From: Crocinitomix sp044361315
GTDB lineage: Bacteria > Bacteroidota > Bacteroidia > Flavobacteriales_D > Crocinitomicaceae
DNA length: 64,000 nucleotides
Assembly (NCBI GenBank): GCA_044361315.1
Contig: JBIKJA010000013.1
Span: 62,001 to 126,000 of the forward strand
Direction of reading: 5' to 3'
Under the pieces are notes generated by a model. That model made no database searches. It was given only the letters and a program-made list of their open reading frames with translations, and had not been told where the DNA came from. The position numbers were made by a program, and so were the translations under genes. Shown here one piece after another: positions 52,564-60,968 of this stretch; positions within the stretch are counted from its first letter, which is position 1; each line of letters starts with the position of its first letter.

Positions 52564-53192
52564 CATCAAGTGACATATTAATTCTTCCTTTCGAAGGGCA
52601 AGTTATTGGCAGTCCTGCTCCCGTTGACGCTGCGAAAAATGGAACAACACTTGCAACCAAGCCGAGTGGGTCAGATGCTGCCGTTGGGTCATTGGTTCCG
52701 CCTGTTCGCAAACAATTTACTGCACCTGTCGGGAAATTGAGTACCACCAATATTGGCATTAACGAAACGTTGAACCCATCCATACGCGCATCAAACACCC
52801 CATTAGAGGAAATTGATTCCAATTTGGCTGAAAACTTTTCGCAAGCTGCATTTGATGATGCTTGGCAAACTTATTGTGTGCGTTTAAAACTTGAAGGTAA
52901 AGATAGCCTCTTCTCTACCCTGCAATCAAAAGTTCGGGTAGATTCTGAATTTCAGATTCATTTAGAATTGCAAAACGTGGTTCAAAAAAATGCACTTGAA
53001 ATTGAAAAAAACGAATTGCTTTATTTTTTGCGTCAAAAGCTACGCAATGCCAAAATTGGCCTTTCTTATAAAATCACCGAAGCTGCTAAAGTGCAAATTT
53101 TAGACAATAAAGGCGTTTTTGAAAAACTTTCTACCGAAAATTCATCCTTAGACAAATTCCGGAGATTATTTAATTTGGATATTGAGTTTTGA
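52524..53192 (+). CDS. dnaX: DnaX tau C-terminal part, in the -1 frame
   Basis: Open from 52524, just after a TAG at 52521, without a fitting start codon; the first internal ATG is 52692. About 222 residues. A Ser/Ala/Pro linker comes first, then AFDDAWQTYCVRLKLEGKDSL, IHLELQNVVQKNALEIEKNELLYFLRQKLRN and a closing RLFNLDIEF. This is the Bacteroidota tau tail that binds the polymerase and helicase. It overlaps the N-terminal frame by 40 bases, within which a -1 shift would fuse them into a protein of about 590 residues, the usual family length. Confidence 0.75.
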   Translation, partial: FNCNNDKKQRFILTSSDILILPFEGQVIGSPAPVDAAKNGTTLATKPSGSDAAVGSLVPPVRKQFTAPVGKLSTTNIGINETLNPSIRASNTPLEEIDSNLAENFSQAAFDDAWQTYCVRLKLEGKDSLFSTLQSKVRVDSEFQIHLELQNVVQKNALEIEKNELLYFLRQKLRNAKIGLSYKITEAAKVQILDNKGVFEKLSTENSSLDKFRRLFNLDIEF

Positions 53193-53454
53193 TTTTTTGT
53201 CGTATCTTTTTTAGATTTCTTGGTGGTTTACATTAGAAATGCCTGATGAAGAACACACTCTTTATGCTGTAGCTAAATGAGCGCGAGATGATTATCGGCG
53301 ATACATATCGCCGGGATGGTGGTTGGGACGAAGGATGGATATTCTTCGCAGCGAAAATTCACTTTTCAAAGCGTAAGCAAACCTTAGTTAAAATTAACCA
53401 GCATTGAAAGAAATAGTTGTAAACGTTTGAAAGCTTTTTAATTGAAAACGGATT

Positions 53455-53550
53455 TGCGCGCGGACGGAGGTAGAAAGCCCGGAGAACCTCTCCAACTTGT
53501 TGGGGAGGGACGAGGACTTGGAGCCGCAGGCCGAAAATCGCGCCCAAAAG
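53455..53550. repeat. GC-rich intergenic repeat, copy 3 (reverse orientation)
   Basis: Abruptly GC-rich stretch with gcgcgcggacggagg, an internal stem cctctccaa / ttggggagg (53487-53508) and cgaggacttgg, then aaaatcgcgccc. Its reverse complement shares ccaagtcctcg and gcgcgatttt with the 10.5 kb element, and the ttggggag stem echoes copies 1 and 2. Confidence 0.6.
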
Positions 53551-53570
53551 AATTAAAAACTGGACCCTAT

Positions 53571-53611
53571 TAAAAAAAAAAGTCCCCTTGCTTTTACACA
53601 AAGGGACTTTC
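53571..53611 (-). terminator. intrinsic terminator of the haloperoxidase-barrel operon
   Basis: Arms aagtccccttg and caaagggactt with an 8-base loop, and a run of ten A on the plus strand that reads as T in the minus-strand transcript. It lies 20 bases after the stop codon at 53632. Confidence 0.8.
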
Positions 53612-53631
53612 TAAACAACGTGTTAATTGTG

Positions 53632-55170
53632 TTAATCTGCGCCGTCTAATTTAGCTTTGTCAATGGTATAGTTTGCGACATTTTTGCCTTGTTCTGTTCC
53701 GACGATTGAATCGAAGGTCCAATGGATGCCGCCATAATTTCTTGAAATTGCTGCTTCTTGTGCCCAACCACGAACTAAGGCCGCTTCTTGTGGGAAGATA
53801 TAGGCCAAAACCTCTGCCGCTGCGCTTGAAAACACACTGTGTCCCGATGTGTAAGCCGGGAAATTTGGTGTGCCTGCAATCGTCTCAAACCCTTGAATTA
53901 GTTGAATTGGGCGTGGATAATGGTAATAGTATTTTGCATCCCAACAGCTGATTCCGCCATCCATAATTGCCATGTTCATGTAGGCCAAGGTACGAACGGT
54001 GCGCAGTGGATTCATTTTATATTTTACAATAAATGAACTTGCGAAAGCGTTCCAATGGCCGGGTGGTGTGTACGTTCCTAGCCCATCTTGCCAAAAATCG
54101 GAAATTCGGCGTCTTTCTGGGGTAACATTGGCGGCGTAATCTTCTAAAATTTTAATATCTGCAGCGAGTTCAGGTGAATCTAATGCTGGTGGCACTGGTG
54201 GTCGGGTTAGCTCGACATTTGGCACATTCCAAAGTTTCACTTTTCCTAGTAACGGCGTTAAACCTACGCCGCGTTTTGGAAGTTCTTGATTTTCCCATTG
54301 CCAGCCGAAACGCGCAAATGCTGCTGCTTTAATTGAGTCTGAAACCGCTTTGTTGGTTTGCGCCTTGCTCATGCCATCTGTTGATGCTCTAGAAAGGGCT
54401 AGGCCTGAAATTTCCGTTCCGATGATTTTTCCTGCGGCAATGTCGCTATCTACGTTACCACCTGTGAGGCGTAAGGTTTGTAAATGCTCCGCTTCTAACT
54501 CGGCTAAATAGTTTTTTTCAAGTGGGAACATGGCGGATAAAATAGTTTTTGAAACCGTTGCAATTACCGCATCCTCAGAAGGAAAAGAAGGAATGGTGTT
54601 GTCCGAATATGCATAGGAAATTGATCCATCGTGCTGATAAGGCGCTGGGCGATTGTATTCGTATTTATAGTGCCAAGCTGCTATGAGTCCATCAAATTGT
54701 GCGACGGAAAGGTATGCTAATACGCGGGAGGCATAAGGAGGATGCGCAAATGGAAATGGTGGTGGTCCATCTGGATTGGCTGGATTTGGTAAGGTATACG
54801 TATCATCCTCATTTGGGCCTGGGATTAGGTTGTATTTTGCGATTAGTTCTAAGGCGATTTCATTCCATCGAACGGCTGAATTATTTGACCAATATTGAAT
54901 GGCTTCTTGTTCGTCATTAGAAATATCTTGCATTTCGGACTTAATTAGTGCCAATTCGGCTTGGTAAGCGGGCGAAGTGATTGGTTCAGGCGCTGCAATT
55001 GCGATATCAGAACCAGCAGTTAATAGTACCGGCGTCCAAGTACCTCCATCTTCGTCCAAACTTGCGTATTGATAATGGTCGAATTTCAAGTTTCTTGGCA
55101 ATTCTTTTTTACAAGATGAACCTATGAAGATTACTCCAAGTGAAATCAAGAATATTTTATAGTTTTTCAT
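53632..55170 (-). CDS. vanadium-dependent haloperoxidase/PAP2-family lipoprotein
   Basis: 512 residues; lipoprotein signal ends IGSSC. The C-terminal half carries the complete vanadate/phosphate-binding signature of the vanadium haloperoxidase and type 2 acid phosphatase group: KYYYHYPRP, then YTSGHS, and finally SRNYGGIHWTFD. The N-terminal half has a degraded echo (KYEYNRPAP, PSFPSEDA, LTGGNVDSDI), which suggests an internal duplication. It could be a haloperoxidase or a phosphatase; sequence alone does not decide. It follows a barrel gene 8 bases upstream in the same operon. Confidence 0.88.
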   Translation of the reverse strand: MKNYKIFLISLGVIFIGSSCKKELPRNLKFDHYQYASLDEDGGTWTPVLLTAGSDIAIAAPEPITSPAYQAELALIKSEMQDISNDEQEAIQYWSNNSAVRWNEIALELIAKYNLIPGPNEDDTYTLPNPANPDGPPPFPFAHPPYASRVLAYLSVAQFDGLIAAWHYKYEYNRPAPYQHDGSISYAYSDNTIPSFPSEDAVIATVSKTILSAMFPLEKNYLAELEAEHLQTLRLTGGNVDSDIAAGKIIGTEISGLALSRASTDGMSKAQTNKAVSDSIKAAAFARFGWQWENQELPKRGVGLTPLLGKVKLWNVPNVELTRPPVPPALDSPELAADIKILEDYAANVTPERRRISDFWQDGLGTYTPPGHWNAFASSFIVKYKMNPLRTVRTLAYMNMAIMDGGISCWDAKYYYHYPRPIQLIQGFETIAGTPNFPAYTSGHSVFSSAAAEVLAYIFPQEAALVRGWAQEAAISRNYGGIHWTFDSIVGTEQGKNVANYTIDKAKLDGAD

Positions 55171-55178
55171 ATTGTTAA

Positions 55179-56123
55179 TTATTTACTTTTTAAATACTGA
55201 AATTGATACATGACACCGAATGTAAAGGCGTTGCTTTTACCGATGTTTCGACCATTGATAATTCGTGTGTGAGCTCCCATTAATGCCAATCCTTTGATAG
55301 TTGGGAAATGGTATTGCACCATTGCTCCCACTTTATCAAAATTTACCATATTAGTTGGTTGTGGAGCATTGTATGGGCGAATATCATCGCCAGAAGTGGA
55401 TCTCAGCATGGTGTAATTAATTTCAGCGCGAAGTGCTTCATCAAAGAAAAACATGCCGATTGCCCCATCAACTGACCAAGCGCTAGGTACGTCCATCCAA
55501 GGGGTATAATAACTCCCGTTATTGTAATAATATTCACGGTTTGTTAAGGTGTATCCTCGCCAAATATAAGCCCCTGATGCGCGAACATATAAATCTTTAG
55601 AGGATTTATAGCTCACAATTCCACGGTAGTTTAATTCGGGCGTATGTAAACCAAGACTATATGGCTGATAATCTGATGAATATTTTGAAACTGGTGTTGA
55701 AAAACCAAGTGTGGCAAAAGCAGAAAATTCGCCTTTAAATAAATTTGTTTTTACAAACTGAAATTTAGCTGCCAAGGTTAAATCTTGAATTCCACTTGTA
55801 CCCGCTAAATGTCCCCCATTTGGTTCGGTTGAATTGGTGCTAATATAAGGAAGACCAACATAGACATTCAATCGATCTAAAATTCCAACGGCCATCATAG
55901 CGTTTACTGTGTTTCGCTGCACCGTAGCAATGGTTTGATTTTCTCGTAATTTGGTGCCTTCCCAATATTGGTCAAAACTTCCAAATTCATAACCGACAAA
56001 AGCACATGCTTTTTTGGCTGGCATCATTAGTTCGTCTGTTGGTGATTGTGCATTGACTTGCGAGCCAAGGAACAAAGCCAATAGCAAGAGGCATTTTTTT
56101 AAATTCAGGAGCGGTCTCTTCAT
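55179..56123 (-). CDS. outer-membrane beta-barrel protein, partner of the haloperoxidase-like lipoprotein
   Basis: 314 residues with a signal peptide (LLLLALFLGSQVNAQ) and regular alternating strands ending GVMYQFQYL. Segments such as LNVYVGLPYISTNS and GIQDLTLAAKFQFV resemble Phenol_MetA_deg-type porins. It leads a two-gene operon with the PAP2/haloperoxidase gene, 8 bases apart, so it may provide substrate passage. Substrate unknown. Confidence 0.8.
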   Translation of the reverse strand: MKRPLLNLKKCLLLLALFLGSQVNAQSPTDELMMPAKKACAFVGYEFGSFDQYWEGTKLRENQTIATVQRNTVNAMMAVGILDRLNVYVGLPYISTNSTEPNGGHLAGTSGIQDLTLAAKFQFVKTNLFKGEFSAFATLGFSTPVSKYSSDYQPYSLGLHTPELNYRGIVSYKSSKDLYVRASGAYIWRGYTLTNREYYYNNGSYYTPWMDVPSAWSVDGAIGMFFFDEALRAEINYTMLRSTSGDDIRPYNAPQPTNMVNFDKVGAMVQYHFPTIKGLALMGAHTRIINGRNIGKSNAFTFGVMYQFQYLKSK

Positions 56124-56343
56124 ACTTAGCGAAATTAATTTTTGGCAATTTTAGGCGATTGTATGATAAACTTTAGATTAAATGTATAAAAGCGGTGTTT
56201 TACTTTATCAAGTGATGGATTTAATTGATGTAATTATTTTGTATTTAATCAACTAAATAATTGTCCAATTAAATTTAAATACTTAATTTGGCGGTTGTTC
56301 TACCGAACAAGTATATTATAATTATCACTTTTAAATAAACACT

Positions 56344-57900
56344 ATGAGAAAATTAGTTTACTCGATTTCAGTTTTATGTGCATCGACTTCGTTGTTTGCA
56401 CAAGACTTTACGTACCTCTATGAGCCACCAGTGACTGGAGATTATATCGTATTACGCGATTTAATTGAGACCAATGATGGGAATATTTTGGCAGGGTACG
56501 ATTTAATGCCTGCGGGAGGCGCGATGCCAGTTGCCGGTTTGATGAAAACCAACGAAGATGGTGCTGTTTTATGGTCGAAAACTTTGACAATTCCTGAATC
56601 TGTTGCAGGATGTACGTTTGAAGTAGCTGAAAATGCTGCAGGTAATTTTTATTTATGGGGATTAAGTAAAGAATTAGGTACGGACAATATGCGTGCTATT
56701 TTGTCTGAAATTACCCAAGATGGTGAGATGTTATGGTCGAAAGAATATGATTTTGGTTTTAATATTACTGCAAGTTATACCATTAATAAAATGCATATTT
56801 TGCCTTCAGGCGACTTACAAATGATGATTGCTGTTTACGGACAGGTAATTATTTTAAAAACAGATGCTTCGGGTGAATTGATTTGGGGAAAAACATCAGC
56901 GATGGGGCCTCCGGATGAAGGCGGCAAAAACCCAGGGTTTGAATGGTTAATGATTCCTGACGATGGAGGATTGTGTGTAAGTAAAGCTGAAAATGACTTT
57001 TCTTTGTTAAGATATGACGAGGACGGTGAAATGATGTGGAATAAAGCCTATAAATTAGGGACTTATTCGCATGCAAAAACAGTTGCAAGTGCGCCGAATG
57101 GGAATGTATTAGTGGCAGGTTTTGTATTAGGAGTGGATGGTATTTATTCACCTTATATTATGGAATTATCTGACGAAGATGGATCGATTGTATGGATTAA
57201 AAATACCCTTGACGAAATATTGCCATTTATGGGGAAAGCACATTTAAATGTTGTTGGTGATGAAATTACTTTAGATTTTACAAATGACACCAATCACGAA
57301 ATTTTCTTGAGTTTATCGGCAGAAGGGGAAGTTTTAAAAACGATGAAATCTGAATATGCAACGTTTGATTATAACAAATTAGAGGTAGTAGAGGAAGCTA
57401 CTTACTTTTACGGTTCTGCTCAAATAACAGGTGGCCATAAAGGTATGTTACACCGCACTGCGGATATTTTTGAAGAATCTTGTATGATTAAAGAACATAC
57501 TCCTGTAACATTTGCTGATTTTACAGAATATTCTGAGATTGATTTTGAACCGTTTAATGGCGAATTCACCAACCAAGTTGATATTGCGATTACTTTGGCT
57601 GATTTGGGTTTAAAAGTGAAATTAGGTTGCGATATTTATTTGGGCGATGATACAGACGAGTTAACGACCTTAAGTGTTTATCCTAATCCTGCTGCAAACG
57701 AATTGAACATTACAGTTTCAGAAGAAATGGTTAATGCTGTTTATACCATCACCGATTTAGCTGGTAAAGCCGTATTAACCGATAATTTCACTACAACCTT
57801 TATGAATGTTGATTTATCAACTTTAGTTGCTGGTCAGTATATCTTAACAGTGAGCAGCGAAAATGAGGTCATGACAGAAAAAATTACCGTGGTTCGTTAA
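56344..57900 (+). CDS. T9SS-exported propeller-like protein
   Basis: 518 residues with a signal peptide ending TSLFAQ. Repeats with a common pattern follow: LMKTNEDGAVLWSKTL, ITQDGEMLWSKEYD, LKTDASGELIWGK and RYDEDGEMMWNKAY. This is the 'G..LW.K' blade of a beta-propeller. A T9SS type A domain ends the protein (about 440-518; LSVYPNPAANELNI, GQYILTVS). It is a surface or released protein of unknown ligand. Single gene. Confidence 0.88.
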   Translation: MRKLVYSISVLCASTSLFAQDFTYLYEPPVTGDYIVLRDLIETNDGNILAGYDLMPAGGAMPVAGLMKTNEDGAVLWSKTLTIPESVAGCTFEVAENAAGNFYLWGLSKELGTDNMRAILSEITQDGEMLWSKEYDFGFNITASYTINKMHILPSGDLQMMIAVYGQVIILKTDASGELIWGKTSAMGPPDEGGKNPGFEWLMIPDDGGLCVSKAENDFSLLRYDEDGEMMWNKAYKLGTYSHAKTVASAPNGNVLVAGFVLGVDGIYSPYIMELSDEDGSIVWIKNTLDEILPFMGKAHLNVVGDEITLDFTNDTNHEIFLSLSAEGEVLKTMKSEYATFDYNKLEVVEEATYFYGSAQITGGHKGMLHRTADIFEESCMIKEHTPVTFADFTEYSEIDFEPFNGEFTNQVDIAITLADLGLKVKLGCDIYLGDDTDELTTLSVYPNPAANELNITVSEEMVNAVYTITDLAGKAVLTDNFTTTFMNVDLSTLVAGQYILTVSSENEVMTEKITVVR

Positions 57901-57922
57901 TTCAACCGTTACTACAAAGCAT

Positions 57923-57960
57923 AAAAAAAGCCGAATTCATTTTGTGAATTCGGCTTTTTT
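57923..57960. terminator. bidirectional terminator between convergent genes
   Basis: Perfect stem aaagccgaattca / tgaattcggcttt with a 5-base loop, A-run on one side and T-run on the other. It serves the T9SS gene on the plus strand and yajC on the minus strand. Confidence 0.9.
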
Positions 57961-57975
57961 AGTTGATCAAAAATT

Positions 57976-58299
57976 TTATGCTTGTTTTTCAGCCAATTGA
58001 TCAGTTGAACTCGAGCTGATTGCAGATTTTTCGAATCTTAATTTTGTTCCTTCCGAAGAAATTAGTACGGTTGTATCCCCTACTTCTAAAATTTTACCGT
58101 GAATTCCTCCAATGGTAACTACTTTATCTCCCTGAGAAAGTCCTTCACGAAACAATTTAGCTTCTTTTGTACGTTTCATTTGCGGGCGAATCATAAAGAA
58201 ATAGAACACAAGTCCGATCAAGCCAAACATAATTAATGTTGACACCCCTGATCCTTGCGCGGGTGCTGCTTCCGAAAGTAATATAAGTTGATTTTTCAT
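57976..58299 (-). CDS. yajC: preprotein translocase accessory protein YajC
   Basis: 107 residues with one transmembrane segment (VSTLIMFGLIGLVFYFFMI) followed by RPQMKRTKEA and the small soluble domain LSQGDKVVTIGGIHGKILEV. It is part of the SecDF-YajC complex that aids Sec export. It sits at the end of the nusB/DUF1573 run, 21 bases after the previous gene. Confidence 0.95.
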   Translation of the reverse strand: MKNQLILLSEAAPAQGSGVSTLIMFGLIGLVFYFFMIRPQMKRTKEAKLFREGLSQGDKVVTIGGIHGKILEVGDTTVLISSEGTKLRFEKSAISSSSTDQLAEKQA

Positions 58300-58320
58300 A
58301 TTTTATTTATTTGCTTTTGT

Positions 58321-58758
58321 TTATTGTTTTTTCGCTAGGACTTCTCCCATTATAGTTATTCGTGAAACCGTTGGATTCGTATTTGCCTCAACATTTACGG
58401 TTTTATTTACTGCCCCTACTTTATTTAACGAATTAAAAATTACTTTAATTTCGCCTCCTTCTCCAGGTGCGATGGGATTTTTTGGCCAATCTTCTGGAAC
58501 GGTGCATCCGCAGGTTGCATTTACACCGAACAAGACCAAATCTTTATCACCCGTGTTAGTGAATTTAAATGAATGCTTCACCATATCACCATCTACCACC
58601 GTTCCAAAATTGTGGGTTGGCGTTTCAAAAGTGATTTCGGTTGGCTCATCAATTAGACTTGCAAACTCATTTTTTCGTTCTTCAGCACTTGCACCTTCGT
58701 TTGACGTACACCCAATAAATCCTAGGGTAACTGTGACCAATAAAAGTATATTTCTCAT
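58321..58758 (-). CDS. DUF1573 domain lipoprotein
   Basis: 145 residues with lipobox IGC and the DUF1573 core: THNFGTVVDGDMVKHSFKFTNTGDKDLVLFG, then TCGCTVPEDWPKNPIAPGE. It has an Ig-like fold and is a periplasmic or surface lipoprotein. It is abundant in Bacteroidota with no known biochemical role. It lies between nusB and yajC. Confidence 0.93.
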   Translation of the reverse strand: MRNILLLVTVTLGFIGCTSNEGASAEERKNEFASLIDEPTEITFETPTHNFGTVVDGDMVKHSFKFTNTGDKDLVLFGVNATCGCTVPEDWPKNPIAPGEGGEIKVIFNSLNKVGAVNKTVNVEANTNPTVSRITIMGEVLAKKQ

Positions 58759-58769
58759 ATTAAATTAAT

Positions 58770-59723
58770 TTAATTCATTAAACCGCGACCAGTTTTTTTC
58801 AATTCACCACGCTCTTCGAGTAAAGAAATGGCTTTGTCTAAAATTCCATTAATAAAAACTTGACTTTTAGGCGTACTGTAAAATTTAGAAATTTCAATGT
58901 ATTCGTTTAAAGTCACTTTTTTAGGTATCGACGACAAGACTTTTAATTCAGTAATTGCCATTTTTAGAAGGATAATGTCCATTTTAGCAATTCGATCGAT
59001 TTCCCAATTTTTAGTTAGTTCGTCAATAATTTGTGTGTTCACCTCATCCATTTGGAATGTTTTACGGATCAAGGTTTTGACAAAGGTCAATTCATCTTCT
59101 TCATCTTTGTGCAGAGCAAGAATTGGCTTTTTATCATCATAAGATGATTCGACTGTTTTAATGGTTTTTAAAACCATCGAACACATTAAATCGATGTCAT
59201 CAATCCAGAAAATGTTCTTGTTTTCAAAATAATCGTGTATTAATTCAAAATTGGCGATTTCTTTTTTAAATAAATCAGCCACAAATTGACGATCTAATTC
59301 GAATGAATTTTCCTCAGCCGCCATGTAGTTTAAATACACTTCCGATTCGACGATGTGGAGAAACAACTTTTTCATGATGTCATTTTCCACCACTCCTACC
59401 CAATTCACTTTGCGTTCTTCTGCTTTTCGTCGTAAATCTTTATTACTAATCAAATGATTAATGACAGGATTATTGACAAATTTTCGATTAGGGGCAAGAT
59501 CTTCTTCGGATGGTCTTACTTTTTTCAAGCGATCTTCGATTCGTTGAGCCGAAAATTGATGAACATCTTCTAAGGTCAATAAAAAGTATAAATACAGATC
59601 ATACATTCGATCAATCGAAGAAAGAAGTAATTTCTCTGATTTTAAGATGTCTTCATCTTCTGTTTGAAAAAAAGCGTAAAGAACTTGTAATACTTTAATC
59701 CTTAAATGGCGTCTATTTAACAT
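58770..59723 (-). CDS. nusB: transcription antitermination factor NusB, long form
   Basis: 317 residues, about twice the usual 140-160. The first residues MLNRRHLRIKVLQVLYAFFQ are typical. A long middle insertion then precedes the conserved NusB C-terminus WEIDRIAKMDIILLKMAITELK and IPKKVTLNEYIEISKFYSTPKSQVFINGILDK. Bacteroidota carry this long form. It joins NusE in rRNA antitermination. It is in a same-strand run with leucine dehydrogenase, DUF1573 and yajC. Confidence 0.95.
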   Translation of the reverse strand: MLNRRHLRIKVLQVLYAFFQTEDEDILKSEKLLLSSIDRMYDLYLYFLLTLEDVHQFSAQRIEDRLKKVRPSEEDLAPNRKFVNNPVINHLISNKDLRRKAEERKVNWVGVVENDIMKKLFLHIVESEVYLNYMAAEENSFELDRQFVADLFKKEIANFELIHDYFENKNIFWIDDIDLMCSMVLKTIKTVESSYDDKKPILALHKDEEDELTFVKTLIRKTFQMDEVNTQIIDELTKNWEIDRIAKMDIILLKMAITELKVLSSIPKKVTLNEYIEISKFYSTPKSQVFINGILDKAISLLEERGELKKTGRGLMN

Positions 59724-59734
59724 TCTTGTTTTTT

Positions 59735-60832
59735 CTACATTGGTAATTTCACTCTACCTATCGAAGCGATACGCTCCTCAGCCATTTTATTGGCAATTTT
59801 ATACGTAGGGACATTATCATTAGTTGATCGGTTGATAATATTTAATGTGGTATTGTAAATGTCTTCTGCTTTTCCCATTGCCCATTCAGCAGTCAACCCT
59901 TTCACCTCGGCGTAACAATTGATTACACCACCTGCATTTAACATAAAATCAGGCACATAAATAATTCCTTTTTCTTTCACAATCTCACCGTGGATGGTTT
60001 CATCTTTTAGCTGATTGTTTGCCGCACCAGCAATAATCGAACATTTCAATTTTGAAAGTGTATCATCGTTTACCGTAGCACCTAAAGCACATGGTGCATA
60101 AATATCCATTGGAATGGTATAAATCTCATCCAAGCCAACCACTTTCGCGCCATATTTAGTCGCTACATGATTTAAAGTATCTTGATGAATATCTGAAATA
60201 AACACTTCAGCACCTTCTTTTACCAAATGTGCGACAAGGTATTCGCCAACGTGTCCAACTCCTTGCACGGCAATTTTTTTACCAGCCAATGAATCCGAAC
60301 CGAATTGAACTTTTGCGGCAGCTTTCATTCCCATGTAAACTCCGTAAGCGGTTACCGGAGATGGATCGCCACTTTTTCCAGGTAATCCAACCACATTATT
60401 GGTTTCCATGTTTACCCAAGTCATATCTTGTGGAGAAACACCAACATCCTCAGCGGTAATATATTTACCTCCCAACGATTCTACAAACTTTCCAAATCGA
60501 CGGAAAAGCGCTTCGCTTTTTTGGGTTCTTGCATCGCCAATAATCACCGCTTTCCCCCCCCCTAAATTCAATCCTGAAATTGCATTTTTATAGGTCATGC
60601 CACGAGACAATCTCAAAACATCATTTAACGCTTCAAGCTCATTGGTATAATTCCACATTCGAGTTCCACCTAAAGCTGGGCCTAAATGGGTGTTATGAAC
60701 CGCAATTATAGCTTTTAAACCTGTTGCATTGTCATTACAAAATAACAACTGCTCATGGTTATATTTTGACATCCTTTCAACGACTGGATTTTCTGCCAAA
60801 ATGGATTCTTTGATGTCCTTTACTTCAAACAT
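59735..60832 (-). CDS. ldh: leucine dehydrogenase (Glu/Leu/Phe/Val dehydrogenase)
   Basis: 365 residues. The substrate loop is GPALGGTRMWNY, the catalytic Lys is in LNLGGGKAVIIGD, and the NAD-binding Rossmann motif is GVGHVGEYL; the central Asp is in ITAEDVGVSPQDM. It deaminates branched-chain amino acids to 2-oxoacids. First gene of a run ending at yajC. A minus-strand -7 element (TACTTTTG at 60950-60957) lies 117 bases upstream, with no other good candidate. Confidence 0.92.
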   Translation of the reverse strand: MFEVKDIKESILAENPVVERMSKYNHEQLLFCNDNATGLKAIIAVHNTHLGPALGGTRMWNYTNELEALNDVLRLSRGMTYKNAISGLNLGGGKAVIIGDARTQKSEALFRRFGKFVESLGGKYITAEDVGVSPQDMTWVNMETNNVVGLPGKSGDPSPVTAYGVYMGMKAAAKVQFGSDSLAGKKIAVQGVGHVGEYLVAHLVKEGAEVFISDIHQDTLNHVATKYGAKVVGLDEIYTIPMDIYAPCALGATVNDDTLSKLKCSIIAGAANNQLKDETIHGEIVKEKGIIYVPDFMLNAGGVINCYAEVKGLTAEWAMGKAEDIYNTTLNIINRSTNDNVPTYKIANKMAEERIASIGRVKLPM

Positions 60833-60921
60833 GTATAAGAGATTTAGTGTTATTAATTAGGTGTTTAATTTATTCATTCTAATATTTGTGCCAACAATTC
60901 AATTTAGTTGATCTATAATCG

Positions 60922-60957
60922 TAAATTTGTATGCTGTTTTTTAGCGATACAAAAGTA
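60922..60957. promoter_or_regulatory. divergent -7 elements for the ABC exporter and leucine dehydrogenase genes
   Basis: TAAATTTG on the plus strand at 60922-60929, 39 bases before the ABC exporter ATG. TACTTTTG on the minus strand at 60950-60957, 117 bases before the leucine dehydrogenase ATG. Confidence 0.45.
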
Positions 60958-60968
60958 CGAATTTTTAA

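Larger units (their letters stand above)
53193..53631. other. 439-base gap with a GC-rich repeat and a terminator
   Basis: Holds the GC-rich repeat (53455-53550) and the terminator of the minus-strand operon (53571-53611). No gene is supported. A frame across the repeat at 53359-53601 is repeat-derived. Confidence 0.55.

Noticed and set aside
53359..53601. 80-codon minus-strand frame across the GC-rich repeat
   Set aside because: Repeat-derived composition and overlap with the terminator.
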